This document shows, one piece after another, positions 51,130 to 60,115 of a stretch of DNA of 64,000 bases. The stretch is from Sideroxydans sp. GTDB taxonomy: Bacteria > Pseudomonadota > Gammaproteobacteria > Burkholderiales > Gallionellaceae. The DNA lies in assembly GCA_028707175.1 (NCBI GenBank), contig JAQTUV010000003.1, forward strand, positions 124,001-188,000, in the 5' to 3' direction. The notes beneath the pieces were generated by a model. It worked only from the letters and a program-made list of their open reading frames with translations, was not told the DNA's origin and ran no database searches. Made by a program: the position numbers and the translations under genes. Each line of letters starts with the position of its first letter. Position 1 is the stretch's first letter.

Positions 51130-52053
51130 ATGCAAACTGCATATATCAGCCATCCGCTTTGTCTCAAACATGACATGGGTGCACATCATCCCGAGTGTCC
51201 GGCACGCATCCATGCGGTCGAAGACCAACTCATTGCCTCGGGATTGTTCGGTTATCTTCAACATCACGACGCTCCAGAAGTGACGCGCGAACAATTATTG
51301 CGCGTGCACGATGGAGCCTATCTGGATGACATCGCTGCCAAAGCGCCGAAGGAAGGCATCTTGCATCTGGATGGTGACACCATCATGAACCAATATACCT
51401 ATCCCGCAGCATTGCGTGCGGCTGGGGCGGTGGTGATGGCAGTGGATATGGTGATGGCGCAGCAAGTGGAGAACGCCTTTTGTAACATCCGTCCGCCCGG
51501 TCACCATGCTGAACGCGCCCAAGCCATGGGCTTCTGCATTTTTGACAATGTCGCCGTCGGTGCCGCCCATGCGCTGGCTGCACACGGCTTGAGCCGTGTC
51601 GCCATCGTCGATTTCGATGTGCATCATGGCAATGGTACGGAAGACATCTTTCGTAACGAGCCGCGCGTGATGTTGTGTTCCACCTTCCAACATCCTTTTT
51701 ATCCCTATTGCGGTGCGGACAGTAGTAGCGACCACGTCATCAACGTGCCGCTTAAGGCTGGCACGAGCGGGGGGGAGTTCCGTACCGCTGTGACCGAGCA
51801 CTGGCTACCCGCTTTGGAAAGGTTCCAACCTGAATTTATTTTCATCTCGGCCGGCTTCGATGCGCATCGCGATGACGACATGGGTTCCATGCGATTGTCC
51901 GAACCCGACTACGCATGGGTGACCGAAGAGTTGAAACGTATCGCAGCCAAATATGCCCAGTTGCGTATCGTCTCGGTGTTAGAAGGAGGATATGAGTTGC
52001 ATGCCCTAGGGCGTAGCGCGATGTCTCACATCAAAATCTTGAGTGGTTTATAG
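51130..52053 (+). CDS. Class II histone-deacetylase-family protein
   Basis: This 307-aa zinc amidohydrolase has HHPECPARIHAVEDQL, RPPGHHAERAQAMGFC, DFDVHHGNGTEDIF (zinc Asp/His) and FISAGFDAHRDD (second zinc Asp). The family removes acetyl groups from lysines or acetylpolyamines. The divergent Pat-type acetyltransferase suggests reversible protein acetylation as its job. A strong bidirectional terminator follows. Confidence 0.9.
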   Translation: MQTAYISHPLCLKHDMGAHHPECPARIHAVEDQLIASGLFGYLQHHDAPEVTREQLLRVHDGAYLDDIAAKAPKEGILHLDGDTIMNQYTYPAALRAAGAVVMAVDMVMAQQVENAFCNIRPPGHHAERAQAMGFCIFDNVAVGAAHALAAHGLSRVAIVDFDVHHGNGTEDIFRNEPRVMLCSTFQHPFYPYCGADSSSDHVINVPLKAGTSGGEFRTAVTEHWLPALERFQPEFIFISAGFDAHRDDDMGSMRLSEPDYAWVTEELKRIAAKYAQLRIVSVLEGGYELHALGRSAMSHIKILSGL

Positions 52054-52065
52054 GTGTTTAGACGT

Positions 52066-52100
52066 AAAAAAAGCTGACGGAGTGCGTCAGCTTTTTTTTT
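52066..52100. terminator. Bidirectional rho-independent terminator
   Basis: AAGCTGACG-gagtg-CGTCAGCTT is preceded by AAAAA and followed by a run of T, so it can end transcription from the deacetylase (plus) and from dksA (minus). Confidence 0.92.
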
Positions 52101-52115
52101 ACAATTTTTAGTTGT

Positions 52116-52538
52116 TTATTTGGCGACTTGGCGCTCACGAATCTCATCTAAAGTTTTGCAATCGATACACAAGGTGGCGGTAGGGCGTGCTTCTAAACGA
52201 TTCAACCCAATCTCAACACCGCATTTATCACAGAAGCCGTAATCGCCTTCATCTATACGCGCCAACATTTTATCGATATTTTTAATCAGTTTGCGTTCGC
52301 GGTCGCGGTTGCGTAATTCCAAGCTCATATCTGACTCTTGGCTCGCGCGATCATTGGGATCCGCAAAAACGGTCGCTTCATCTTGCATTGTGTGCACGGT
52401 GCGATCGATATCTTGACTCAAACCAAGCTTGATTTCATTCAGCATTCCACGAAAATGTTCGAGTTGTTTGCTATTCATATATTCCTCCCCTTTTTTTGCT
52501 TTGTAGGGAGTCGTGGTTTTGTTTGTTTGTACAGGCAT
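52116..52538 (-). CDS. dksA: RNA polymerase-binding transcription factor DksA
   Basis: DksA binds the RNA polymerase secondary channel and, with ppGpp, controls the stringent response. The 140-aa protein has coiled-coil helices with DPNDRASQESDMSLELRNRDRERKL and a zinc finger CDKC-x17-CIDC. I use ATG 52538 because GGAGAA lies 5 bases upstream and KKGEEYMN matches the conserved KPGEEYMN of E. coli DksA. A GGGAGG before the internal ATG at 52478 might permit a shorter form that would lack the first helix segment. Confidence 0.94.
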   Translation of the reverse strand: MPVQTNKTTTPYKAKKGEEYMNSKQLEHFRGMLNEIKLGLSQDIDRTVHTMQDEATVFADPNDRASQESDMSLELRNRDRERKLIKNIDKMLARIDEGDYGFCDKCGVEIGLNRLEARPTATLCIDCKTLDEIRERQVAK

Positions 52539-52629
52539 TGCAGTTCTCCAGGGAGGGTGAATTTTTTTGAGCGCGCTTTAATACCAGAAACGATTTTGAG
52601 TCGCAACAAGTAATTCTTGTAAATATAGC

Positions 52630-53214
52630 TTATAAAATAGCAACACCTTGTTTATTAAGCATATCAACCAAAATTATCAGCGGTAAGCCAATGAGTGCAT
52701 TAGGGTCGTCTCCTTCTATCTTTGAAATTAGAGCAATCCCCAATCCCTCGCACTTAGCACTTCCTGCACAGTGGTAAGGCTGCTCTTTTCTAAGATAACG
52801 CTCAATTTCATCATCGCTGCTGTTGCGAAAAGTGACTTTTGTTGTCGCTAATTCACTTTGGCTGTTTCCTGTGCGGGAATTAAAGAGTGTAAGTGCCGTG
52901 TAAAAATCGATTGTTTTACCACGCATGGCACGTAATTGGAGCACAGCGTTATCGTGAGTCAAGGGCTTGCCAAGCTGTTTCCCCTCCAAGAGGGCTACTT
53001 GGTCTGAGCCAATAATAAGGGCGTCAGGATATTGTTGCCCAATAACCTCTGCCTTCAGTCTGGATAAACGCAGTGATGTTTGAGCCGCGCTCTCGCCCTG
53101 CAGGGGGGTCTCATCGACATCGGGGGCTGCAATTTCAAAAGGTATTTGCAGGGTTGAGAGGAGTTGCTTCCTGTATATCGAGGTTGAAGCCAGCACAATT
53201 ATCTGAGAATTCAA
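52630..53214 (-). CDS. maf: Maf/YceF-family nucleotide pyrophosphatase
   Basis: This 194-aa protein is a Maf house-cleaning NTP pyrophosphatase. It has LASTSIYRKQLLSTL, PDVDETPLQGESAAQ, LIIGSDQVALLEGKQLGKP and the C-terminal GLPLIILVDML. The start is a TTG at 53214 with AAAAGGAA just upstream. It is divergent from yceD, the standard betaproteobacterial arrangement (maf / yceD-rpmF-plsX). Confidence 0.92.
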   Translation of the reverse strand: MNSQIIVLASTSIYRKQLLSTLQIPFEIAAPDVDETPLQGESAAQTSLRLSRLKAEVIGQQYPDALIIGSDQVALLEGKQLGKPLTHDNAVLQLRAMRGKTIDFYTALTLFNSRTGNSQSELATTKVTFRNSSDDEIERYLRKEQPYHCAGSAKCEGLGIALISKIEGDDPNALIGLPLIILVDMLNKQGVAIL

Positions 53215-53235
53215 GATATTCCTTTTACTGCGTCT

Positions 53236-53264
53236 TTGACAGAGGGGGGCGGAATATATATCAT
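53236..53264 (+). promoter_or_regulatory. Sigma70-type promoter of yceD-rpmF
   Basis: TTGACA at 53236-53241, a 17-base spacer and TATCAT at 53259-53264 form a near-consensus promoter. Transcription would start near 53271, only a few bases before the yceD ATG at 53274, which implies a leaderless or nearly leaderless mRNA. Confidence 0.75.
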
Positions 53265-53273
53265 GCGCGCCTC

Positions 53274-53759
53274 ATGTTTGCACAGCCTTTAATTGATAGC
53301 ATTGATTTCGCCCGTAATAGCAAGCAATTACGGGGTGAACTGGCGATCAATGAGCTGGCTAGGCTAAATGATTTACTTGCAGATAATCAAGGTTCTGTTG
53401 CTTATGAGCTGCTTGGTTATAGTAAGGACGATAGCGATTTTTTGCGTGTCAACTTGGAAGGCGTTTGCCATTTACGTTGTCAGCGTTGTTTAGGTGTGAT
53501 TGAGCATCGTTTCAATTTGTCATCTAAATTAAAGTTGCTGACGGTTGCGCAATTGGCAGAGCTAGATGAGGTTGATGATGACGGTGTTGAAGAGATAGAG
53601 GCGTCATCAGAGTTGGATTTGATGGCGCTGGTGGAAGATGAGTTGTTGCTTGGACTTCCATTCGCACCTAAACATAATGCAGGTGAGTGCGATGTGGTGG
53701 AAGCGCAAAATAAGCACTCTACTAATCCATTTGCGATTTTGGCTGGTTTAAAGAAGTAA
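53274..53759 (+). CDS. yceD: YceD family (DUF177) 23S rRNA accumulation protein
   Basis: This 161-aa protein starts MFAQPLIDSIDFARNSKQLRGEL, the usual family start, and has CHLRCQRCLG and ELDLMALVEDELLLGLPFAPKH. YceD is needed for normal 23S rRNA levels. The frame is open upstream, but the homology and the promoter place the start here. No Shine-Dalgarno is possible if the transcript starts at about 53271. It is 30 bases before rpmF. Confidence 0.92.
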   Translation: MFAQPLIDSIDFARNSKQLRGELAINELARLNDLLADNQGSVAYELLGYSKDDSDFLRVNLEGVCHLRCQRCLGVIEHRFNLSSKLKLLTVAQLAELDEVDDDGVEEIEASSELDLMALVEDELLLGLPFAPKHNAGECDVVEAQNKHSTNPFAILAGLKK

Positions 53760-53789
53760 TTTTTGTAGTTTTTGTGAGGAGTTATCAAC

Positions 53790-53969
53790 ATGGCAGTTCA
53801 ACAGAATAAAAAGTCCCCATCTAAGCGCGGTATGCATCGTGCGCACGATTTCTTGACAGCACCTGCTTTGGCTGTTGAGCCAACTACAGGTGAGCCACAT
53901 CTGCGTCACCACATCAGCCCAAGCGGCTACTATCGTGGCAAAAAGGTTGTCAACACCAAAGGCGAATAA
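53790..53969 (+). CDS. rpmF: 50S ribosomal protein L32
   Basis: This 59-aa protein begins [20 protein letters not shown] and contains [18 protein letters not shown], the L32p hallmark. The non-Cys form is usual in proteobacteria. A GAGGAG site lies 8 bases before the ATG. The gene sits between yceD and plsX, as in most proteobacteria. Confidence 0.97.
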   Translation: MAVQQNKKSPSKRGMHRAHDFLTAPALAVEPTTGEPHLRHHISPSGYYRGKKVVNTKGE

Positions 53970-53992
53970 TTCGCTTGATTGAAACGATTGAG

Positions 53993-54021
53993 CATCCCGC
54001 TTGTGCGGGATGTTTCGTTTT
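53993..54021 (+). terminator. Terminator/attenuator between rpmF and plsX
   Basis: CATCCCGC-ttgt-GCGGGATG is followed by TTTCGTTTT. The moderate 8-bp stem may allow partial read-through and thereby set the level of plsX-fab expression relative to rpmF. Confidence 0.65.
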
Positions 54022-54051
54022 CGACCATCTCACATCAATGAGGATTGCCTA

Positions 54052-55092
54052 GTGGATGTAACAATTGCCATTGATGCAATGGGAGGCGATCATGGTGCGT
54101 GCGTTACCGTTCCTGCAGCAATCGCCTTTCTGCATGATCACCCGAATGACAGCATTATCTTGGTTGGTCAGGTCGATGTCATCGAACCTGAACTCCGCTC
54201 TTTAGGTATAAAGAGTCTTCCTTCAAATCTGCGTATCCAGGTCGCAACAGAGGTTGTTGGGATGGATGAACAGCCGCAGTCTGCCTTGCGCGGAAAAAAA
54301 GACTCATCAATGCGTGTCGCAATCAACCTCGTCAAAACTGGCGAGGTGTCTGCTTGCGTGAGCGCTGGGAATACTGGCGCTTTGATGGCTACTGCCCGAT
54401 ATGTGTTGAAAACACTCCCCGGTATTGACCGTCCCGCGATTGCTTCATTCTTACCAACCCATTCTGGACAAGTTTGTATGCTTGACCTTGGGGCTAATGT
54501 GGACTGTTCGGCTGAGCATTTATTGCAGTTCGCGCTCATGGGCAGCACATTGGTGTCAGCGCTTGAACACAAAGCTAACCCAACGGTTGGTTTGCTAAAT
54601 ATCGGAAGTGAAGATATTAAAGGGAATGAGGTCGTTAAACAGGCGGCTGATTTACTTCGGACTTGCGATCTAAATTTCTATGGAAATGTGGAAGGCGACG
54701 ACATCTTTAAGGGCGTGACTGATGTAGTCGTATGCGATGGCTTTGTGGGTAATGTTGCGCTGAAAACAGCTGAAGGCGTAGCCAAGATGATGGGTGGCTT
54801 CCTGAAAGAAGGATTTAGCCGCAACATCTTTACAAAGCTTGCGGCTGTAATCTCTATGCCAGTTCTTAAAGCCTTTAAACAGCGCCTGGATCACCGTCGT
54901 TACAATGGAGCTAGTTTTTTGGGGCTTAAAGGTATTGTTGTGAAGAGTCACGGTTCGGCAGATGCGTTTGCATTTCAATGTGCGATCGAACGCGCCGCAG
55001 AAGAGGCTAGGGGCGGGATGCTGGAACATATCAGTGAGCGTGTCGAAAAGTGGCATCTTGCTCGTCAACCTAATGCAGGAGAGACGCTTTGA
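54052..55092 (+). CDS. plsX: Phosphate acyltransferase PlsX
   Basis: This 346-aa enzyme makes acyl-phosphate from acyl-ACP for phospholipid synthesis. It begins [21 protein letters not shown] and shows [10 protein letters not shown]-like [12 protein letters not shown] and [17 protein letters not shown] start at GTG 54052, where the protein homology begins, with an AGGA upstream. It overlaps fabH by four bases. Confidence 0.95.
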   Translation: MDVTIAIDAMGGDHGACVTVPAAIAFLHDHPNDSIILVGQVDVIEPELRSLGIKSLPSNLRIQVATEVVGMDEQPQSALRGKKDSSMRVAINLVKTGEVSACVSAGNTGALMATARYVLKTLPGIDRPAIASFLPTHSGQVCMLDLGANVDCSAEHLLQFALMGSTLVSALEHKANPTVGLLNIGSEDIKGNEVVKQAADLLRTCDLNFYGNVEGDDIFKGVTDVVVCDGFVGNVALKTAEGVAKMMGGFLKEGFSRNIFTKLAAVISMPVLKAFKQRLDHRRYNGASFLGLKGIVVKSHGSADAFAFQCAIERAAEEARGGMLEHISERVEKWHLARQPNAGETL

Positions 55093-56018
55093 TCTATTCA
55101 AAAATCATAGGGACGGGTAGCTACCTTCCTGCTAAGACGGTCACTAATTACGACTTAGAAAAGATCGTGGATACTTCTCACGATTGGATCGTTTCTCGCA
55201 GTGGCATCCAAGAGCGCCATTTTGCGGCGGATGATCAGAAATCTAGTGATCTAGCCTATGAGGCGAGTCTGAAAGCTATCGAAGCAGCAGGCATCAGCCT
55301 CTCTGATATCGATTTGGTCATTGTGGCGACCACTTCGCCAGATATGGCATTTCCAAGTACGGCCTGCATTCTTCAGCATAAATTGGGCATCACAAACGGT
55401 AGTCCAGCATTCGATATGCAGGCTGTTTGTGGTGGATTCATCTTCGCACTGAATACGGCTGATTTATATATTCGCGGTGGGCAGGCTAAGACTGCACTGG
55501 TTGTTGGGGCGGAAGTCCTCTCACGTATGTTGGATTGGAACGACAGAACGACTTGTGTCCTATTTGGTGATGGTGCGGGAGCGGTCGTTTTGAAGGCTTC
55601 TGATGAGCCTGGCATTATTGCTTCCAAACTGCATTCGGATGGAAGTTATCATCAGTTGCTCAAGGCTGATCCCAAGATTTCCATGGAAGGTCAAGCTGTT
55701 TTTAAGTTTGCAGTCAATTCGTTAAGCGGTGTTGTTGAAGAATTACTTGAGCAAGAGCAGATGAGCGGCTCAGACATCGACTGGATGGTTCCACACCAAG
55801 CCAACATTCGTATCATCGAAGCTACCGCCAAGAAATTGGGGATGACCTTGGACAATGTCGTGGTCACTGTAGCTAATCACGGCAACACCTCAGCAGCTTC
55901 GATACCATTAGCGCTAGATACTGCCGTTCGAGATGGACGTATCAAACCCGGACAAACAGTCATCATGGAAGCCATCGGTGGCGGGTTCACCTGGGGCGCA
56001 TCTTTAATCAAGTGGTAG
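55089..56018 (+). CDS. fabH: 3-oxoacyl-ACP synthase III (KASIII)
   Basis: This 309-aa enzyme starts fatty acid synthesis by joining acetyl-CoA and malonyl-ACP. Active residues: C114 in [12 protein letters not shown], His in [10 protein letters not shown], Asn in [11 protein letters not shown]. It begins with TTG overlapping the plsX TGA, with GGAGA 6 bases upstream. Confidence 0.96.
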   Translation: MIYSKIIGTGSYLPAKTVTNYDLEKIVDTSHDWIVSRSGIQERHFAADDQKSSDLAYEASLKAIEAAGISLSDIDLVIVATTSPDMAFPSTACILQHKLGITNGSPAFDMQAVCGGFIFALNTADLYIRGGQAKTALVVGAEVLSRMLDWNDRTTCVLFGDGAGAVVLKASDEPGIIASKLHSDGSYHQLLKADPKISMEGQAVFKFAVNSLSGVVEELLEQEQMSGSDIDWMVPHQANIRIIEATAKKLGMTLDNVVVTVANHGNTSAASIPLALDTAVRDGRIKPGQTVIMEAIGGGFTWGASLIKW

Positions 56019-56025
56019 GTTCGAT

Positions 56026-56958
56026 ATGACTCAATTCGCTTTCGTATTTCCCGGTCAAGGCTCTCAATCTCGCGGCATGATGAATGGCTACGCAGATTTC
56101 TCAGCCGTGCGTGACACTTTCACAGAAGCCTCCGACGTGTTGAAACAAGATTTGTGGCAATTGGTCGCCGAAGGTTCGGATGCTGATCTCAATGCGACGG
56201 TGAACACTCAGCCCATCATGCTGACTGCGGGCGTTGCCGTGTTCCGCGCATGGCAATCTCAGAGTGGCGCGAAGGCAGCCATGATGGCTGGTCATAGCTT
56301 GGGCGAATACACCGCGTTAGTCGCTGCTGGCGCATTGACCTTGGCGGATGCACTTCCGCTGGTACGCTACCGTGCCCAATGTATGCAACAAGCCGTACCA
56401 GAAGGTGTGGGCGGCATCGCGGCTATCTTAGGGTTGGATGATGAGATCGTGCGCGCTGTATGTTCCGAAGGCGCGCAAGGTGAAGTGCTGGAAGCCGTGA
56501 ACTTCAATTCCCCTGGTCAAGTCGTTATCGCGGGTAATCGCGCTGCGGTCGAACGCGGTATGGACTTGGCGAAGTCTAAAGGCGCAAAGCGCGCCATCAT
56601 GTTGCCAATGAGTGTTCCTTCGCATTGCAGTCTGCTCAAAGGCGCGGCGGAGCAACTGCGCGACTATCTGAAGAACGTCGCAGTTGCGCCCCCTTCCGTA
56701 CCAGTCCTGCATAACGCCGATGTCGCTTCTTACAACGATGCGGCTTCGATCAAAGATGCGCTAGTCCGCCAGCTATATTCACCAGTTCGTTGGGTGGAGA
56801 CCATCCAAGCTTTGGGTAAGCAGGGCATCACCCATAACGTGGAATGTGCTCCCGGCAAGGTATTGGCAGGACTGAACAAACGCATCGACACCAATCAACA
56901 GGCCATGGCTATCAATGATGGCGAAGCCTTGAAAGCAGCGTTGGCTGCACTCGTTTGA
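56026..56958 (+). CDS. fabD: Malonyl-CoA:ACP transacylase
   Basis: This 310-aa acyltransferase loads malonate on ACP. FPGQGSQSRGM forms the oxyanion region, and the nucleophile S91 lies in AGHSLGEYTAL. VPSHCSLLKGAAEQL holds the catalytic His region. It follows fabH by 7 bases and precedes fabG by 10. Confidence 0.96.
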   Translation: MTQFAFVFPGQGSQSRGMMNGYADFSAVRDTFTEASDVLKQDLWQLVAEGSDADLNATVNTQPIMLTAGVAVFRAWQSQSGAKAAMMAGHSLGEYTALVAAGALTLADALPLVRYRAQCMQQAVPEGVGGIAAILGLDDEIVRAVCSEGAQGEVLEAVNFNSPGQVVIAGNRAAVERGMDLAKSKGAKRAIMLPMSVPSHCSLLKGAAEQLRDYLKNVAVAPPSVPVLHNADVASYNDAASIKDALVRQLYSPVRWVETIQALGKQGITHNVECAPGKVLAGLNKRIDTNQQAMAINDGEALKAALAALV

Positions 56959-56968
56959 GGAAATGAAC

Positions 56969-57712
56969 ATGACACTACAAGGACAGATTGCACTGGTCAC
57001 TGGCGCTTCACGCGGCATCGGCCAAGCCATTGCGCTTGAGTTGGGCAAGCAGGGCGCTATCGTGGTTGGCACGGCGACAAGCGAAAGCGGCGCTCAAGCC
57101 ATCACTACTTACCTGAATGCGGCGGGTATCAAAGGTCAGGGTTTTGCTCTGAACGTCAATGATGCAGCCCAAATCGAACTCGTGTTGGCAGCGATTCGCC
57201 AGCAGTTCGGCGAAATATCGATATTGGTGAACAACGCTGGCATCACTAAAGATAACCTATTGGCGCGTATGTCTGAAGAAGAGTGGGACGACGTACTGAC
57301 GACCAACCTTAAGTCCGTGTTCCGTCTGAGCCGCGCAGTACTGCGTGCCATGATGAAGGCACGTGGCGGTCGCATCATCAGTATTTCCTCTGTTGTCGGC
57401 AGCATGGGCAACCCAGGCCAGTCCAATTACGCTGCTTCCAAAGCAGGTATGGCTGGCTTCACAAAATCATTGGCACAAGAGATCGGTAGTCGCAATATCA
57501 CCGTCAACTGTGTCGCTCCGGGCTTCATCGACACCGACATGACCCATGCACTGAGTGATGAACAACGTGCCAAATTGGTCGAACATGTACCACTGAAGCG
57601 CTTAGGGCAGCCTGCTGATATTGCAGCCGCCGTGGCTTTTCTAGCAGGCCCTAGCGCAGCTTACATTACAGGTGTAACACTTCATGTCAATGGCGGGATG
57701 TATATGGAATAG
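56969..57712 (+). CDS. fabG: 3-oxoacyl-ACP reductase
   Basis: This 247-aa short-chain dehydrogenase uses NADPH to reduce 3-oxoacyl-ACP. Cofactor motif TGASRGIGQAIA; NNAGITKD; catalytic SISSVVGSMGNPGQSNYAASKAG with Ser, Tyr and Lys. I prefer ATG 56969 because GAGGAA is 6-8 bases upstream; the ATG at 56963 is too close to that site. Confidence 0.96.
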   Translation: MTLQGQIALVTGASRGIGQAIALELGKQGAIVVGTATSESGAQAITTYLNAAGIKGQGFALNVNDAAQIELVLAAIRQQFGEISILVNNAGITKDNLLARMSEEEWDDVLTTNLKSVFRLSRAVLRAMMKARGGRIISISSVVGSMGNPGQSNYAASKAGMAGFTKSLAQEIGSRNITVNCVAPGFIDTDMTHALSDEQRAKLVEHVPLKRLGQPADIAAAVAFLAGPSAAYITGVTLHVNGGMYME

Positions 57713-57722
57713 TGCAGGTGTT

Positions 57723-57750
57723 TTGGAATTTGGCGCGAGTTTGGTAGAAT
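57723..57750 (+). promoter_or_regulatory. Probable sigma70 promoter of acpP
   Basis: TTGGAA at 57723-57728, a 16-base spacer and TAGAAT at 57745-57750 lie 41 bases before acpP. A separate strong promoter would fit the high need for ACP. Confidence 0.5.
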
Positions 57751-57791
57751 GCTCGGGCTGTTTTGTAATTTAATTTAAAGGGAGTAAAGCA

Positions 57792-58028
57792 ATGTCCAAC
57801 AACGAACAACGTGTTAAGAAAATCGTCGCAGAACAACTGGGCGTAAATGAGTCCGAAGTTAAGAACGAGTCCTCTTTTGTTAACGACTTGGGTGCAGACT
57901 CTCTGGATACAGTGGAGCTGGTGATGGCGCTTGAAGAAGAGTTCGGCGTGGAAATCCCAGATGAAGATGCTGAAAAAATCACGACTGTTCAGCTTGCTCT
58001 GGACTATGTGAACGCACATTCAAAGTAA
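57792..58028 (+). CDS. acpP: Acyl carrier protein
   Basis: This 78-aa acidic four-helix protein has the phosphopantetheine attachment S37 in [11 protein letters not shown]. It carries growing acyl chains on FAS II enzymes. A strong AAGGGAGT site lies upstream. It sits in the conserved fabG-acpP-fabF order. Confidence 0.98.
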   Translation: MSNNEQRVKKIVAEQLGVNESEVKNESSFVNDLGADSLDTVELVMALEEEFGVEIPDEDAEKITTVQLALDYVNAHSK

Positions 58029-58069
58029 TTTAGCTTCATCGTTCAACACTTCAATCATCGGAGTTCGGT

Positions 58070-59302
58070 TTGACTAAACGTAGAGTTGTCGTAACAGGAT
58101 TGGGAGCAGTAACACCAGTCGGCGTGGGTGTTGAATCCACTTGGCAAAACATCGTGGCAGGTAAATCTGGAGTGGGGAAAATCACTCGTTTTGATGCCTC
58201 CGCGTTCCCCTGCCAAATTGCAGCCGAAGTGAAAGATTTTGATGTCACTCAGTTTATTCCTGCAAAGGATGCTCGACGTATGGACCGTTTCGTTCACCTC
58301 GGCTTAGCAGCGGGGATCGAAGCGTTTAAAGACTCTGGTATTGAAGTGAACGAACAAAACGCGGATCGTATTGGCGTTTGTATCAGTTCAGGAATCGGCG
58401 GATTGCCGATGATTGAAGATACGCACAATGACTATCTTGCAGGCGGTTCTCGCAAGATATCCCCATTCTTTATTGCGGGTACGATCATCAATATGATCTC
58501 CGGCAATCTTTCCATCATGTTCGGTTTGCGTGGCCCCAACTTTGCGGTTGTATCCGCTTGCTCTACGGGTACGCATAGCATTGGAGAATCTGTTCGTAAG
58601 ATTCAATACGGCGATGCGGATGTCATGATCGCAGGCGGTTCAGAATCTTCAGTTTGTCCTTCCGCTATTGGTGGTTTTGCGGCTTCACGCGCACTTTCAA
58701 CTCGGAATGATGATCCAACGACGGCAAGTCGACCATGGGATAAAGACCGTGATGGATTCGTTTTGGGCGAAGGCGCAGGTGTGTTGGTACTTGAAGAATA
58801 TGAACACGCAAAAGCTCGCGGCGCCAAGATTTACGCTGAAGTGGTCGGCTACGGCGCAAGCGCTGATGCATACCACATCACATCGCCAACCATGGATGGT
58901 CCAAAGCGCAGTATGTTGAACGCATTGAAAGATGCAGGGCTTACCCCTGATCAAGTGCAATACGTCAATGCGCACGGCACATCTACTCCGATGGGTGACA
59001 AGAACGAGAGCGATGCGATCAAAGCAGCTTTCGGTGATCACGCTAAGAAAATTGTGGTCAATTCCACTAAATCGATGACAGGGCATTTGTTGGGCGGCGC
59101 GGGTGGAATTGAGTCTTTATTTTGCGTACTAGCCATCCATCATCAAATATCTCCTCCGACCATCAATATTTTCGATCAAGATGCGGAATGTGATTTGGAC
59201 TACTGCCCAAATACAGCTCGTAAGATGGAGATTGACGTTGCGATGAATAACAACTTCGGCTTCGGCGGAACCAACGGCACGCTGGTATTCCGCAAAGTTT
59301 GA
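58070..59302 (+). CDS. fabF: 3-oxoacyl-ACP synthase II (KASII)
   Basis: This 410-aa elongating ketosynthase has nucleophile C164 (SACSTGTHSIG), HGTSTPMGDKNE and NSTKSMTGHLLGGAGG with the two catalytic histidines. It starts with TTG and has a GGAG site 6 bases upstream; MTKRRVVVTGLGAVTPVG is the normal N-terminus. Confidence 0.96.
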   Translation: MTKRRVVVTGLGAVTPVGVGVESTWQNIVAGKSGVGKITRFDASAFPCQIAAEVKDFDVTQFIPAKDARRMDRFVHLGLAAGIEAFKDSGIEVNEQNADRIGVCISSGIGGLPMIEDTHNDYLAGGSRKISPFFIAGTIINMISGNLSIMFGLRGPNFAVVSACSTGTHSIGESVRKIQYGDADVMIAGGSESSVCPSAIGGFAASRALSTRNDDPTTASRPWDKDRDGFVLGEGAGVLVLEEYEHAKARGAKIYAEVVGYGASADAYHITSPTMDGPKRSMLNALKDAGLTPDQVQYVNAHGTSTPMGDKNESDAIKAAFGDHAKKIVVNSTKSMTGHLLGGAGGIESLFCVLAIHHQISPPTINIFDQDAECDLDYCPNTARKMEIDVAMNNNFGFGGTNGTLVFRKV

Positions 59303-59314
59303 CCGTTGGCCACG

Positions 59315-60115
59315 ATGCTGGTCAACGGATTTCCTAGCAATTCAATCTCTGCCGAAGACCGAGGCCTAATGTATGGGGACGGAGTCTTCCGGACCTTGCT
59401 AATTAAGCAAGGTATTCCCCAATGCTGGCAACGGCACTACCAAAAGCTCAAGCATGACTGCACGGTTTTGGGACTCAACTGTCCTGAATCAGAATCAATA
59501 CTGGATGATTTCGTCGGACACTCAGACTGTGTTGCAAAAATAATCATTACGCGCGGTAGCGGAATCCGAGGTTATGCTTGTTCCTCCAGTGCGCAGGAAG
59601 AAACTCGCATTACCAGTTTTAGTCCGATGACTAATTATCCTGTCAGCCACTCTACGCAAGGAGTCACCGTGCACTTGTGCACACTTAGACTTGGGCATCA
59701 GCCTATTCTTGCTGGTGTAAAACATCTAAACCGTTTGGAAAATGTACTGGCTGCAAATGAGTGTCAGCACGCAGGAATGGTTGAGGGGATTCTGCAAGAT
59801 GAACAAGGTTGGGTGATTTCAGGCACACGGTCTAATTTGTTTTCCATTCGAAATGGCATGCTGTACACCCCTGATTTGGGACAATGTGGCATTGCAGGAG
59901 TGCAACGTGACCGTGTGCTAGATTGGGCCAAAAGGTACAGTTTTCCACATACAATTCAGCCTATTAGCTTAGAAGAATTGTTGCTTTCTGATGAGGTGTT
60001 TTTGGTCAATAGCGTGTTGGGCTTGTGGCCGGTCTGCAAGTTGAGCAGCTATCATAGAACCTCCCATCCCATATCATGGGCAATCCAACAGTGGTTAAGC
60101 GATGAAACTCATTAA
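59315..60115 (+). CDS. pabC: Aminodeoxychorismate lyase (class IV PLP enzyme)
   Basis: This 266-aa fold-type IV enzyme converts aminodeoxychorismate to p-aminobenzoate and pyruvate for folate. MLVNGFPSNSISAEDRGLMYGDGVFRTLL is the standard start, and the PLP lysine is in GVKHLNRLENVLA. A TTG at 59306 could add 3 residues. It lies between fabF and mltG as in E. coli, and it overlaps mltG by 14 bases. Confidence 0.92.
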   Translation: MLVNGFPSNSISAEDRGLMYGDGVFRTLLIKQGIPQCWQRHYQKLKHDCTVLGLNCPESESILDDFVGHSDCVAKIIITRGSGIRGYACSSSAQEETRITSFSPMTNYPVSHSTQGVTVHLCTLRLGHQPILAGVKHLNRLENVLAANECQHAGMVEGILQDEQGWVISGTRSNLFSIRNGMLYTPDLGQCGIAGVQRDRVLDWAKRYSFPHTIQPISLEELLLSDEVFLVNSVLGLWPVCKLSSYHRTSHPISWAIQQWLSDETH

